A stretch of DNA of 64,000 nucleotides from contig NC_067207.1 in the NCBI RefSeq assembly GCF_026262505.1, positions 15,468,082 to 15,532,081 of the forward strand, in the 5' to 3' direction. A program made the translations under genes and the position numbers. Positions 30,711 to 40,904 of this stretch are shown in pieces. Positions within the stretch are counted from its first letter, which is position 1. Every line of letters begins with the position of its first letter. The notes below the pieces were generated by a model, which was given only the letters and a program-made list of their open reading frames with translations, did not search any database and had not been told where the DNA came from. This DNA is from Trichomonas vaginalis G3. Taxonomy: Eukaryota > Parabasalia > Trichomonadida > Trichomonadidae.

Positions 30711-31961
30711 ATGGAGAAATATGATTCTAATTTTAATGAAAAGGATGCATTTGCTAAGTATCTTTGCAGAGAAGAAACAATAGATCAAGATATTCCAAGA
30801 CGTGCACTTCGCGAAGCTTTTATTCCATGTTCAATTAATCATCCAGGTTTTGTGAAAGTTTTAGCATGGAGTATGGAACCAAGAGGTAACATGTTGCAAA
30901 TGAAATTGAGTTTGGAAAAAAGAAAACCATATGAAAAAAGTATAAAATTCAATTCTGAACAACTAGTAGAGATTATATACATTGCTTTTAGGGAACTCAG
31001 ATATATTAATGATTCATTAGGTGTATACCATAAAGATATAAAACCAGCCAATATTGTTTTCATTGAAAATTTCGAGATTACGCCAGGTAAAACAATTGCT
31101 TATTTCCCCAAGTTTACTGACTTTGGCCTTATACGTGCACTTGAAAAAGATACACAAGCTTCGACTACTTCACAAACAGCTGGGTTTTCACCCAAATGTT
31201 TCACGCATTTCGTAGATTTCTTTGATAAATATGCTCTTTTCCTCACATTTAACGAGTTTATCAATATCAATTACAAAGATGGCAAAAATTTCTCAATAAT
31301 TTCTACAATTCGAAAAATCGCAATAAAACTTGACAAAATACAGGAAGAATATACTAAATTGAAGGAATATGTAAACGATATATCCAATAACTTTGAAGAA
31401 ATGATGTTTGAAGACCCTGAAGTCAAAAAAATCCTTTCTCCGATCAAAAATTTCTATGATTCACTATTTGTTGTGGAAACTGATATAATTAAAATACTTA
31501 ATGGCGATAGGAAGGCATTCTTTAATACATTTTTGCTTCAAAAAAATTTATATAAAATTGAAGATCCAAGAATGTATTTATGGTTTTACATATTCTTCAG
31601 AGATGGTATTTGCTGCCCGAGGAATAAGTATTTGGCCGATCATTTCTTACATTTGACCCTTCATCCAAATGATCCAATGGATTCAACGCCGCTGAAAACA
31701 TCTCTCGCCAAAAATGACCCTGATGCATGGTTCGCATACGGAATTCTGAATTTGGATGTTAACAACGAATTGAGCGAAAAAATCTTTACAAAATTCTTAG
31801 TTTCAATCAAAAAGGACTATGGCAAGTATGAGAAATATACAGACGCATTAGCTTATTACTTTTATGTGAAAGGTTTTGAAGATAAATTAGATAAATTCTT
31901 GGGAATGCATTTCACAAAAGAATTGTATTTGAAAAGATTAGATGACTATATTACTGACTAA
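30711..31961 (+). CDS. CDK-like kinase lacking the glycine loop, with unknown C-terminal half
   Basis: A 416-residue protein. Residues ~14-160 follow a CDK-type kinase: FAKYLCREE (beta3 Lys), then QDIPRRALREAF in the place of the PSTAIRE helix, then SINHPGFVKVLAW. The catalytic loop is YHKDIKPANIVF (HKD for HRD) and the Mg loop is FTDFGLIRAL. The glycine-rich loop that should precede the Lys is missing because the protein starts too late, and the activation segment ends TAGFSPKC with no APE. The C-lobe then departs from the fold. Residues ~170-416 are helical and unknown. It is probably an inactive or atypical kinase. Confidence 0.65.
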   Translation: MEKYDSNFNEKDAFAKYLCREETIDQDIPRRALREAFIPCSINHPGFVKVLAWSMEPRGNMLQMKLSLEKRKPYEKSIKFNSEQLVEIIYIAFRELRYINDSLGVYHKDIKPANIVFIENFEITPGKTIAYFPKFTDFGLIRALEKDTQASTTSQTAGFSPKCFTHFVDFFDKYALFLTFNEFININYKDGKNFSIISTIRKIAIKLDKIQEEYTKLKEYVNDISNNFEEMMFEDPEVKKILSPIKNFYDSLFVVETDIIKILNGDRKAFFNTFLLQKNLYKIEDPRMYLWFYIFFRDGICCPRNKYLADHFLHLTLHPNDPMDSTPLKTSLAKNDPDAWFAYGILNLDVNNELSEKIFTKFLVSIKKDYGKYEKYTDALAYYFYVKGFEDKLDKFLGMHFTKELYLKRLDDYITD

Positions 31962-32948
31962 AATGATTGTTTTTCACTGTTAGAAATAAAATATCAATTT
32001 AAATTTTGCTTTTTGAAGTCTTAAAAACTCGTTTTTCTTGTATTAATTACAATGACTTTCATCTTTCTCTCATATAATCATGCCAATTAAAAAAATTTCT
32101 TTCTTATATTAGAGTGCATTTAAGATTATTGTTTGTCGTCATAAGTATTCGAACTTATTTCTATACAAATGCATTATGAGCATGCAATGAATTCAGGTTC
32201 TTTGCATAAAATTCAGCTGATATCATATAATAGCTGTTCACAAATTAATTTCAACAACTATAACAAGGAGAAGTTCTCTCAAGTCTCAGAGAAATTTCAA
32301 CAAAGAATATTAAATTCGAGTTATACATATCCGCAATTTGTTTATTTTTATTGAATATTGAGTACACTTCATATCAGAGTAAATGCATCATGATCCTTAA
32401 AAACGAAAATAATATATGATCTTTTTCTGCTTGATTCAAATATGACGATCAATAAACTGAGATGCACATTATAATTATTTTTTAAGATAAAAAAGCTAAT
32501 ACACTTAATAGTACGTAATATAGTAAATTTACGAAGTTTGATCAAGAAACGATTAACGAGAGAACTGATTCCAACTGCATAAATAAGCCAAGAAATCTTC
32601 TGACGGAACTTAGTGATTAGTCACATAGACAGAGAAAATGAAAATGAAAAAGATTTAATCAAATTTTCTCTTTCTTTAAGAAATAGTCCATAGTTAATAG
32701 AACACCAATACACATAATCCTGTTTAGCATTAATCTAGCCAATGATGCACATAGTAAATAAATAAGGTGTTTAATTTGGTCAATTGTGACTTCTAATAAA
32801 AAAAATTATCCTTCAGCGAACGCAATGTAATTAAGATTAGTAGCATCTACTAATAGTATAAGCTCGAGAAAAGCACGTTTAATTTTTCATAATCAGTTTG
32901 TGTTTATTATCTTTTGTAAATTTTGTAAATTTTTAGTAGTGATTTGGA
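31962..32948. other. Intergenic
   Basis: AT-rich; a 61-codon frame at 32169-32354 has no supporting features. Nothing else recognised. Confidence 0.5.
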
Positions 32949-33863
32949 ATGCTCGATGTTAATAGGTTGATCACTACTTTAAACAACTGCCAAGTCCCAA
33001 ATGAAAAGGATCTATTTCCATTATTCGACAAGGCAATTGAAATTCTTCAAACAGAAAGCAATATCAAAGAATTAAGGTCCCCGATTACGGTATGCGGTGA
33101 CATTCATGGTCAATTCTTCGACCTTCAAGAACTTTTCAGGGTTGGCGGAGAATGCCCTGACACAAATTATATCTTTTTAGGAGATTATGTCGATAGAGGT
33201 TATCATTCTGTAGAAACATTTCTACTCCTATTATGTTTATTCGTAAAATATCCTTACCGCATGACACTGCTTCGTGGAAACCATGAAGCAAGACAAACAA
33301 CTCAAGCGTATGGTTTTTATGATGAATGTGTCAGAAAATTCGGATCAGCAAATATATGGAAAGCGTGCACAAATTTATTTGATTTTCTCCCAATAGCGGC
33401 CCTCATTGACGGTCAAATTTTCTGTGTTCATGGTGGCCTTTCTCCAGATGTTAAAACTCTCGACGATATCAGGCAAATTGAAAGAAAGATCGAACCTCCA
33501 AACCAAGGAGCATACTGCGACCTACTTTGGAGCGATCCCGACAATATTGAAGGATACAGTTCCAGCCCAAGAGGCGCTGGATATCTTTTTGGCGGAGATG
33601 TTGTCAGAGCGTTCAATGAGCAGAACAAGACAACATTCATCTGCCGCGCACATCAACTTATGATGGATGGTTATAGTTTAATGTTCAATGATACTCTTGC
33701 CACCGTTTGGAGTGCTCCAAACTACTGTTATAGAAGCGGAAATGTTGCATCGATTCTTGAGTTCGATGAGCATCTTAATAGATCTTTCAAGATCTTCGAA
33801 GCTACACCACCAAATGAATGCCAGAACTCATTACAACCACCTGTTCTTGAATATTTCTCATAA
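32949..33863 (+). CDS. PP4-type serine/threonine protein phosphatase catalytic subunit
   Basis: A 304-residue metallophosphatase with the full PPP signature: [90 protein letters not shown], and [20 protein letters not shown]. Of the PP2A group, PP4 fits best ([34 protein letters not shown]). It needs two metal ions and usually regulatory subunits. The PP2A/PP4/PP6 tail normally ends YFL, with the Leu carboxyl-methylated; here it ends EYFS, so that control may be lost. All metal and phosphate ligands appear present. Confidence 0.9.
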   Translation: MLDVNRLITTLNNCQVPNEKDLFPLFDKAIEILQTESNIKELRSPITVCGDIHGQFFDLQELFRVGGECPDTNYIFLGDYVDRGYHSVETFLLLLCLFVKYPYRMTLLRGNHEARQTTQAYGFYDECVRKFGSANIWKACTNLFDFLPIAALIDGQIFCVHGGLSPDVKTLDDIRQIERKIEPPNQGAYCDLLWSDPDNIEGYSSSPRGAGYLFGGDVVRAFNEQNKTTFICRAHQLMMDGYSLMFNDTLATVWSAPNYCYRSGNVASILEFDEHLNRSFKIFEATPPNECQNSLQPPVLEYFS

Positions 33864-34146
33864 AAATCTATATAATTATTAATTTTATTTTCTATTTTTT
33901 TAAAAAACTTTTTTATCCTTATCTCAAAGCTCTCACTTCAATTTCTTTTTAACTCTATAGCTATTATTTTCTAAAATCTCAAATAAAAATCAAAAGATAT
34001 TTCAATTATTTTTTATAAAACAAACAAAAACATCTGAAAATATATAAAAATAACAATAAAGTAAATACTCTATCAGTACAAAATAATATTAGACTATCAA
34101 TTTGATCTTCATGGGAATTTAATGTTTTTCAAAGGCCAAAACATCG

Positions 34147-34686
34147 TTATTTATCCCATTTGTTAGTTTCTCGACAGTGCTGAATGGCATCGTTTAATGA
34201 GGGCTCAAAAGTACCCCAATTATGTGACATCCATTCAAGTAATCGCATTTTGGATTTCTTGAGTTTCTTAAGTATAGGTATTGAATGTTTTGCAGAGAAA
34301 TATTGAGCTATTATTTTCAAATCAACAGATTTAAGTTTTCGATTCGCGTTTTTCTGAATTACTTGTAATATTTCTTGTGCATTATCTGAAATAGCCTTGT
34401 CCTTAGACTGTGATTGCTTTGATACAAGATTATTTTCTAAATCATCTAATATTGATGGTAAAGCGTTGTCTTCTTTAATACTTTCATAAAATTCTGTTGC
34501 TTCATCTTTCGTTTCTGCAGGAGTTTCAATAGGTTTATCAGTTAAACGATATAATAATTCATTAAGAGGTTTAATCGCAATTTTACGAAGATGAGGATCA
34601 TCACTAAGGATTGTAAGGATTGAATCATGTATATCATTTAAAGTTTGCTTCTTTTCTGTTGTCCTTCTAACATTATGCACAGTCAT
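34147..34686 (-). CDS. Hypothetical charged helical protein
   Basis: A 179-residue, Lys/Glu-rich protein with two likely helical regions. One is residues 12-50 (TLNDIHDSILTILSDDPHLR). The other is ~100-150 (EILQVIQKNANRKLKSVDLK, KKLKKSKMRLLEWMSHNWGT). No domain recognised, no signal peptide or membrane helix. The convergent partner is the PP4-like gene, with 283 bases between the stops. Start is the ATG at 34686. Confidence 0.55.
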   Translation of the reverse strand: MTVHNVRRTTEKKQTLNDIHDSILTILSDDPHLRKIAIKPLNELLYRLTDKPIETPAETKDEATEFYESIKEDNALPSILDDLENNLVSKQSQSKDKAISDNAQEILQVIQKNANRKLKSVDLKIIAQYFSAKHSIPILKKLKKSKMRLLEWMSHNWGTFEPSLNDAIQHCRETNKWDK

Positions 34687-35188
34687 TAAATTTTAGCGGC
34701 GCAACACACCGATATAATTAGACTTTACTATTGCAATTTTAAACGGTTATCTCACAAAAAAACACTTTGATATGAAAAGCTCAAGATCATGTCACACTTT
34801 TGAAGATATCAACCTCTTTCATTCATGTAAGTTTGGCTTCCTTTGGTCAATATTATTAGGAAAAAACCTATGGTTTGTTTTCATGAGAAAAATGATTTGT
34901 TTGCTAGAAAGATTATTATGGTATAGATTCGGCTATTTTGATTCATAAGGTGAGTAAAGATATTCCAAGCCTTCAAGGATGATTACAATTGGCTTATAGG
35001 ATACCTTACACCATTGTACTGAGTTTAATTGATACAAAATTGAATTGCTTTTCTCTGTTGAAATATATGCAAAATCATATATTTTCCGTGTAAACATCTC
35101 AATTCTATCATTTGTTGAGAACCATACGGAAAGAATATGAAATAAGAATTTATTTTTTTTTTGAAAAAAATACTTATAAAAAAATAGT
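34687..35188. other. Intergenic
   Basis: AT-rich region between two minus-strand genes. A frame at 34933-35226 lacks protein-like features and overlaps the SCAR gene end, so it is not annotated. Confidence 0.55.
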
Positions 35189-36757
35189 TTACCAGTCTTC
35201 AGTAGATTCTTCAGTTCTTTCATCATCCTCAGAGTCCTGGAATGCTTCTCTACGACGTTGTTCGTGAACGAGAAGTTCTTCCAATGAAAGTTCGTTCTGG
35301 TTGATTTCCTTCTCCTTTGGAATTGGCTTTGGAGGTGGTCTGTTGTCTTCTGAGATCTTTCTGAGCTTGAAGTTACCTGCTTTGATGAGATCCAGGTGAG
35401 TTAAAGGTCCTGTTGGCTGCTTTGGCTTGTTTACCATGTCCGGAGTGACCTTCGTCAGTCCTGCCTTTAACTTGTTCTGGATTTCGTTCTTCAGCTGGCC
35501 CATGTCGATGCCACCACCTGCAGGAGCTGTAGTAGGAGGCTTGTTCGCGTTCGTTTGGACACTTTTGAGTTTTGGAGCCGAAGACAAATCGAAAGAAGGA
35601 CTTGGAGGCGGAGGAAGTCCAGAAGGAGGTGGAGGAGGGGGCGGAGTTGGTGGAGGAGCCATGGCGGGTGCGGCTGGTGCTCCACGCTGTGAAACAAAGG
35701 AATTTTCTTCGACGGTTTCTTTCAAATAAACATCGTTTCTGACAACGAAAGATAAATCGAGTTCCACGCGCTGTCTCATCTCCATTTGAGAGAACGCTGA
35801 TGTTGCACGTGTAGTAAGTTCGCAGTCGATGAGTTTCGGAGGTTGTCTGGTTGGTATCGTTGGAACAGAAATCGCATTCGGATAATTTTGAAGTCTTGGT
35901 GGTTGTACGAGCTTCAGGATGGGTGCTTGACGTGGCTGCTTCTCGAAAATGTCGACAGTAATATGCCCCATGTTGGATTTCTTTGAATTTCCCACTTGAA
36001 TTCCACGAGCAGCTTGTGGAACTCTTTTTCCGCCGCCAACGCCGTAATTGGTAAGGTTATTGCTGCGGGGAACGTAATGGCCTTTATGGCGCCAGTTCTG
36101 TGTCTCTCCTTTAGGCGGTGGAGCGTTTAATCTTGTATTTGGTGGTAAAACAGAGTCAAATGGAAGAGGCTGAGCTGTATCAGGCTCAATTTCATATTCA
36201 GCTTGGGATACTTTCTCTTGTACCTTCCTCTTTGGAGCATTTTGATCTGCACGGTATTTTTCTAAAAGTTCCTTTTGAAGTTGCTTCTCGTAGTATTTAG
36301 GATCTGAAAGTTCGAGGTTAGCTTCGTTAACGTTATCGATGAGGTTCTCGAAATTGTTGAGGTTAAGCTGTTCAGGAAATGTTTCACCGAATTGGAAGAA
36401 CGAATTGATTGGAAGTTCGTACGTATTTAGTTTTGGAATAGGGACGAAAACTTTTGAAGGATGCTTATAATCTTTAATACTCTTCTTAGAGTTTTGATGA
36501 ATTATTTTTGCGCTGAATTCATTGAAAGAAGTTACTTTCGTTTGAAGATTATATAATCTTAATTCTGTTTCATTAAATGCTATATCAAGATCTTTGAAAA
36601 TCTCAATAGCTGCTTTCTGAAGGAAAATCATTTGTTTCATGATTCCAAAATTGTAGATATTCTCATAAGAAGTAATATTTGGAATGAAATCCGTCTTTGT
36701 TAATGAACGGACTGCTTCTGGATCATAAATGCACGGCGAAACACATGCCGGATACAT
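35189..36757 (-). CDS. SCAR/WAVE-type Arp2/3 activator
   Basis: A 522-residue protein with the layout of SCAR/WAVE. Residues 1-~110 resemble the SCAR homology domain (NITSYENIYNFGIMKQMIFL, TELRLYNLQTKVTSFNEF). A basic stretch near 150 (LSDPKYYEKQLQKELLEKY) matches the WAVE region ahead of the basic box. A proline-rich part at ~370-395 (PPPTPPPPPPPSGLPPPP) should bind profilin. The C-terminal VCA follows: WH2 LDLIKAGNFKLRKISED (~455), central helix LEELLVHEQRRREAF, and acidic end DSEDDERTEESTEDW with the terminal Trp that docks on Arp2/3. It should nucleate branched actin at the membrane. The VCA is clear; WASP or WASH membership is less likely. Confidence 0.88.
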   Translation of the reverse strand: MYPACVSPCIYDPEAVRSLTKTDFIPNITSYENIYNFGIMKQMIFLQKAAIEIFKDLDIAFNETELRLYNLQTKVTSFNEFSAKIIHQNSKKSIKDYKHPSKVFVPIPKLNTYELPINSFFQFGETFPEQLNLNNFENLIDNVNEANLELSDPKYYEKQLQKELLEKYRADQNAPKRKVQEKVSQAEYEIEPDTAQPLPFDSVLPPNTRLNAPPPKGETQNWRHKGHYVPRSNNLTNYGVGGGKRVPQAARGIQVGNSKKSNMGHITVDIFEKQPRQAPILKLVQPPRLQNYPNAISVPTIPTRQPPKLIDCELTTRATSAFSQMEMRQRVELDLSFVVRNDVYLKETVEENSFVSQRGAPAAPAMAPPPTPPPPPPPSGLPPPPSPSFDLSSAPKLKSVQTNANKPPTTAPAGGGIDMGQLKNEIQNKLKAGLTKVTPDMVNKPKQPTGPLTHLDLIKAGNFKLRKISEDNRPPPKPIPKEKEINQNELSLEELLVHEQRRREAFQDSEDDERTEESTEDW

Positions 36758-37012
36758 TTAAAATGAAGCAAATTTCCTATGACAAAAAAGTGACGTGTTT
36801 TACATGAATACAACAATCATCAATTGATTATTGCACGTTTATATGTTTTACATGCTAATGAATATTTTTATCAAATAATCCGAAAAATATGGATGATTTC
36901 AAAAGATTTTTCTGCATTATCCCCAATTTTTTAATGACTATGAGCTACATATGCACTATCTAGATATACCTTTTCATCCTTGTAGCGATCATATTCATTA
37001 TTTTTATTTTGA

Positions 37013-37675
37013 ATGAAAAATCTTATCCAGAACACAAAAAAGAATTTCAATCTTCTTGTTGGTACAGCAGCAGAAGCAACTGGAAATAAGGTAACTGAAG
37101 ACAGTCCTAGTTATTTAAAAAACAGTAAAAATTTCGAAGATCTTTTTTATCAAACTAATGAACTTTACACAAGGCTTCTAAAATTCTACAAGGATATTCA
37201 CAAAGTACTAGCTGCAGACGGAAAATGCATCGAATTACTTGCAAAATGTTCGAATCCAGAAAATGATGAAAATGTCGGCGTATTTGAAGCATCATCTGTA
37301 AGTCTATTAAGTACATTTGAGATTGACAATCTCAAATCTGTTGATGAAAATAAGCCTTTTAGAGATTTGGTATTATATCGAAGAAAAGTTCATGACTGCG
37401 AGAAACTTAAACAAGCTAGACGTGAGGCTGAACTACTATGTAATCGTGCATATTTAAACTCAAATACAGGCGCATTTGACCCAGAATTTAGTAAAGCTCA
37501 AATCGAATTCGAAAGGTGCGATAGAGCTTTTAATGATACTGTAAGAAACCTTCTTACACGTCGTGATTCAATATTTGGTGCTGTTTTGAATTCAATCTTA
37601 TATGCCTCTCAAACTTCTCTTAAAGATGCCAATGTTTGCGTTTCCAAACTCAAAGTAGAGGATACTAAGCCATAA
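37013..37675 (+). CDS. BAR-domain-like protein
   Basis: A 220-residue, almost wholly helical protein with long amphipathic helices: NFEDLFYQTNELYTRLLKFY, YRRKVHDCEKLKQARREAEL and KAQIEFERCDRAFNDTVRNL. Spacing and length fit a BAR domain without further modules. BAR dimers bind and bend membranes and often work with WASP/SCAR-driven actin; a SCAR gene is the divergent neighbour 255 bases away, which may be chance. A TCATTATT initiator-like word lies about 18 bases upstream of the ATG. Fold assignment rests on pattern only. Confidence 0.6.
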   Translation: MKNLIQNTKKNFNLLVGTAAEATGNKVTEDSPSYLKNSKNFEDLFYQTNELYTRLLKFYKDIHKVLAADGKCIELLAKCSNPENDENVGVFEASSVSLLSTFEIDNLKSVDENKPFRDLVLYRRKVHDCEKLKQARREAELLCNRAYLNSNTGAFDPEFSKAQIEFERCDRAFNDTVRNLLTRRDSIFGAVLNSILYASQTSLKDANVCVSKLKVEDTKP

Positions 37676-38191
37676 TCAACTATACTCCATTCTTTTATTA
37701 GATTTTTTCTTTTGTATCATTACTTTATTTCATTAAACATGTTTGCTTTCTCTTATTTATCTAGATATAATAATCTCTCTCATAGTAATTGTGAAACACT
37801 TCCATTTTAGATAATATTGACAATACTTCAAGTTAAAAATAAGACTGATCTGTGGCACAAATTTATATTACATAGCCATCATGTCTTGAAAATACCTTAA
37901 GGGGATATATTTTTTATGCCATCAAATTCTCCAAAAATCGAATGATAAAATCGCTGGTTTATATGCATACCACCCACATATATAGATTGTTGAACAACAA
38001 ATTAACTTATCCAGAACCAAAAATAACAAAAATTTTTAAAATTCCATAAATAATACTTAAGAGTTTCAGCAATCTGCGATAATATTTTAAGATTATAACT
38101 CATACCAAATCTATTTAAGTGATGAAAATATCAGTAATTTTCAGTGCGAAAGATCGAGACGATAAAAGCGGCTGTGGTCGTTCCTTTTCAA
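37676..38191. other. Intergenic upstream of eL30
   Basis: AT-rich, no gene recognised. The open frame of eL30 extends back to a GTG at 38144 but lacks an ATG there. Confidence 0.55.
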
Positions 38192-38530
38192 ATGGGCCGT
38201 AAGAAACTCAGCCGCGCACGCGAATCAATCATCAACTCCCTCTCCCTCGTTACAAAGTCCGGCAAGTACTCCCTTGGCATTTCTCAGACACTTAAGTCTC
38301 TCCGCAATGGCGAGGCCAAGCTTGTCATCTTCGCTTCCAACGTTGCCCCAGCTCACCGTTCTCTTATTGAGTACTACGCTATGCTCTCTGGTTGCGATAT
38401 CCTCCCATTCGATGGCGACAATGTTGATCTTGGCACAGCTTGCGGTAAGTACTTCCGCTCCTCTGTTATCTCCATCATTGATGCCGGTGAATCTGAGATT
38501 CTTAAGATGATCAAGCAAAAGGATGAATAA
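38192..38530 (+). CDS. RPL30: 60S ribosomal protein eL30
   Basis: A 112-residue protein matching eL30 along its whole length: SLVTKSGKYSLGISQTLKSL, NGEAKLVIFASNVAP, RSLIEYYAMLSGCDILPF, and DNVDLGTACGKYFRSSVISI. It is a small RNA-binding (L7Ae-fold) component of the large subunit. Codon use is strongly biased and GC-rich. The start is the ATG at 38192 (MGRKKLSRARES); upstream sequence in the frame is not conserved. Confidence 0.95.
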   Translation: MGRKKLSRARESIINSLSLVTKSGKYSLGISQTLKSLRNGEAKLVIFASNVAPAHRSLIEYYAMLSGCDILPFDGDNVDLGTACGKYFRSSVISIIDAGESEILKMIKQKDE

Positions 38531-39185
38531 AAATTTAAAATTATTTACAAAATCAGATCCATATCAAAATCGAAAAAATTCTTTTACAATAATGAAAACA
38601 TTCCTACAAAAATCTTATATTATTACATTTGAAAATAATACTTTTCTTAGCATTAGAATTATTTTTATTCGATTATGACTGATCTATTCCATAATGAATA
38701 ACAGATTTAAAATTTTCATTCCAAAGAAGGATAAACATTACCTTTAGTATCCAACTACAATATTAGAGCACTCCACCTTCAAGAAATTTTATTGGCTGAA
38801 TCACAAATTCCCTTTCATGTAATTATCACTTTGATAGCATAACTAAATATGCGTAAAATTTAGTTTTTTTCAAATAGTGCCAATGGAATACATAGAAATT
38901 TAAAAATAATGAGAATATCATTTAAATTAAAGACATAGCAGCATTAACAAATTCTTCCTATGCATGTGATGTACGACTTATTCCATCCTCTCTTCAAATC
39001 TTGCAAGATTTTTAGAATTTTAGGATTTTTATGTGCAATTATAGGATTTTTATGTGCAATTTAGTGTGAATCCTTTAAATATACAAGAGTATTCATTTGT
39101 GAATTAGATAGAAATTTTCTTTATTAAAAATATGAAATTTAATTTGCGAAAAATAAACAACAAAACCTTTACTGAGACAAACGCA
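38531..39185. other. Intergenic between convergent genes
   Basis: AT-rich. The block AGGATTTTTATGTGCAATT occurs twice in tandem near 39021-39062. No gene. Confidence 0.55.
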
Positions 39186-40328
39186 TTAATGACTACTAAT
39201 AAATCTAGAACAATTATCCAAATGAGTTGAATTTTCCCAATAATAGTTAAAATGATCCAAAACTTCGTTAGCTATATCAATATTCTTAATTCTTAAGGCC
39301 AATAGAATAACACTGTTTTCGTAAGCCGCATTAAACGACATTGGCATGAAAACAACTGAATCATCGTGGACAAAGTAAGTAGCGTAATTGTTTGTGTTAA
39401 CTCTAAGCTGTACACCTTTAACTCTGCTCAAACTTAACGTAGCATCGCATATTGAACTGTTCTTTGAGTTTTGTGTAACAATTCTAACGCTTGAGTTCTG
39501 TTTGGAAGCAGCTGTTTCTATAAGATTAGTAATTAAGAACATGTCGTCAATATTTCCTTGGTTATGTGATGTTGGAAATAGTTCTCCTGAAAATAGCGAA
39601 ATATTTCCGATTTTTTCTGTAAAGAATTCGTGAATGAGATCTTTGGTAAACTTTCTGTTAGGACAAACGTAGTATTCTGGCGTAATTGAGAATAAGTAAC
39701 TTGATTTTTTGTCAATTGAGAAATGTTCTTGAGGATATGAATATCCTGGACTGTAATAATGTGGAAATAGTGTTATAAGAGATTCTGCGGCAACTTTCTT
39801 TACGAAATTGAAAATTTCGATACTTTCTGCAGCAATAGATTCGCAATCTTCAAAATCAAGTACAAAATCGGAAGCTGAAGAGCTTTTCATAAGTGTGAAC
39901 ATTTGAGAAGCGAACACAACTCTTTTGTTATCGATAATAATAAGAGTCATAAACAAATTATTTCCATATCCGTCATTTTTGAACTGTATGTAATCAATTT
40001 TTTTGATCAAACTGTTTGGATTAAGAGCATTGTTATCAACGATATCTATTTTGACTCCATTCTGTGCTTTATTATTTAAACAATTTATTAAATCGTTGCT
40101 ATCTTGAAGAGGTGCGTGAAAATATCTAGCAGATGAAACTATTTTGATTGAATAATTTGAAGCGTTGATTGCATTAATAATATTTGAAATTGAAGAATGA
40201 TTTCCTAAATATAAATGAGGAGATGCAGCGCATTTGCCTACATATGGCTTGTGGTCAATAGTGAATCCGATTGGCATTAATACAGCTAATGCCAATACAC
40301 AAATAACTAAGCAAGGATCAATTTTCAT
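39186..40328 (-). CDS. Secreted or type II membrane PLD-like protein, degenerate
   Basis: A 380-residue protein. An N-terminal hydrophobic segment (CLVICVLALAVLMPIGF) acts as signal anchor or signal peptide. Two phospholipase D-like halves follow: MTLIIIDNKRVVFASQMFTL sits where PLD3/PLD4-type proteins have the first HKD motif, and NYATYFVHDDSVVFMPMSFN sits where the second should be. Neither keeps the H-x-K-x4-D residues, so catalysis is doubtful. Many N-glycosylation sites (NHSS, NASN, NNSS-like) fit a lumenal or surface location. The TCACTTTT initiator 4 bases upstream fixes the start at 40328 over an upstream ATG. Confidence 0.65.
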   Translation of the reverse strand: MKIDPCLVICVLALAVLMPIGFTIDHKPYVGKCAASPHLYLGNHSSISNIINAINASNYSIKIVSSARYFHAPLQDSNDLINCLNNKAQNGVKIDIVDNNALNPNSLIKKIDYIQFKNDGYGNNLFMTLIIIDNKRVVFASQMFTLMKSSSASDFVLDFEDCESIAAESIEIFNFVKKVAAESLITLFPHYYSPGYSYPQEHFSIDKKSSYLFSITPEYYVCPNRKFTKDLIHEFFTEKIGNISLFSGELFPTSHNQGNIDDMFLITNLIETAASKQNSSVRIVTQNSKNSSICDATLSLSRVKGVQLRVNTNNYATYFVHDDSVVFMPMSFNAAYENSVILLALRIKNIDIANEVLDHFNYYWENSTHLDNCSRFISSH

Positions 40329-40332
40329 TTTT

Positions 40333-40340
40333 AAAAGTGA
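40333..40340 (-). promoter_or_regulatory. Initiator (Inr) of the PLD-like gene
   Basis: TCACTTTT on the minus strand directly upstream of the chosen ATG at 40328. Confidence 0.6.
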
Positions 40341-40904
40341 CAAAAAATCGATTTTTTCACTACAACGCAACATCACTCAATTAATAGCATTAAATTTTAG
40401 CAATATTGAGATATGCAACATGCGATAAAGATATTATTGTAATTTTGTCGGTTCAAATGTCAAAAATTGAAAATTCTGAAAATCCTTTTTGTCTAACAGA
40501 ATGAAAGATATAAATTATCAAATGTGAGAAGTCCCTATACCTTGAAAATCCGGTTAGTTAGTTGAGAATCATAATGATAAATCGGAATATAGAATAAGAT
40601 TGTATCAATTTGCTCATATAGTCTATGTATCTATACTTTTCAACCAATAGAAAGAATTCCACATAACATTAAAGGTCAAATAGCTAATTTTTCTCTATAT
40701 ATATTTATCTATTTTGTTGATGGATATATTCTATCAATGGAATTAACACTTGATATGAAAAGCGTTGTCTGAAACCAAAAGAACAGTGATAGTGTAAAAT
40801 ATTTAATTGTAAATAAATTATTAAGATTTCTATTTGTTAGAATCACGTTTCGTTAAAGAATTGAGATATATTATAAAAATAAAGCTATTTACAAAAATAT
40901 AAAT
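40341..40904. other. Intergenic between two minus-strand genes
   Basis: AT-rich. Nothing recognised. Confidence 0.55.
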
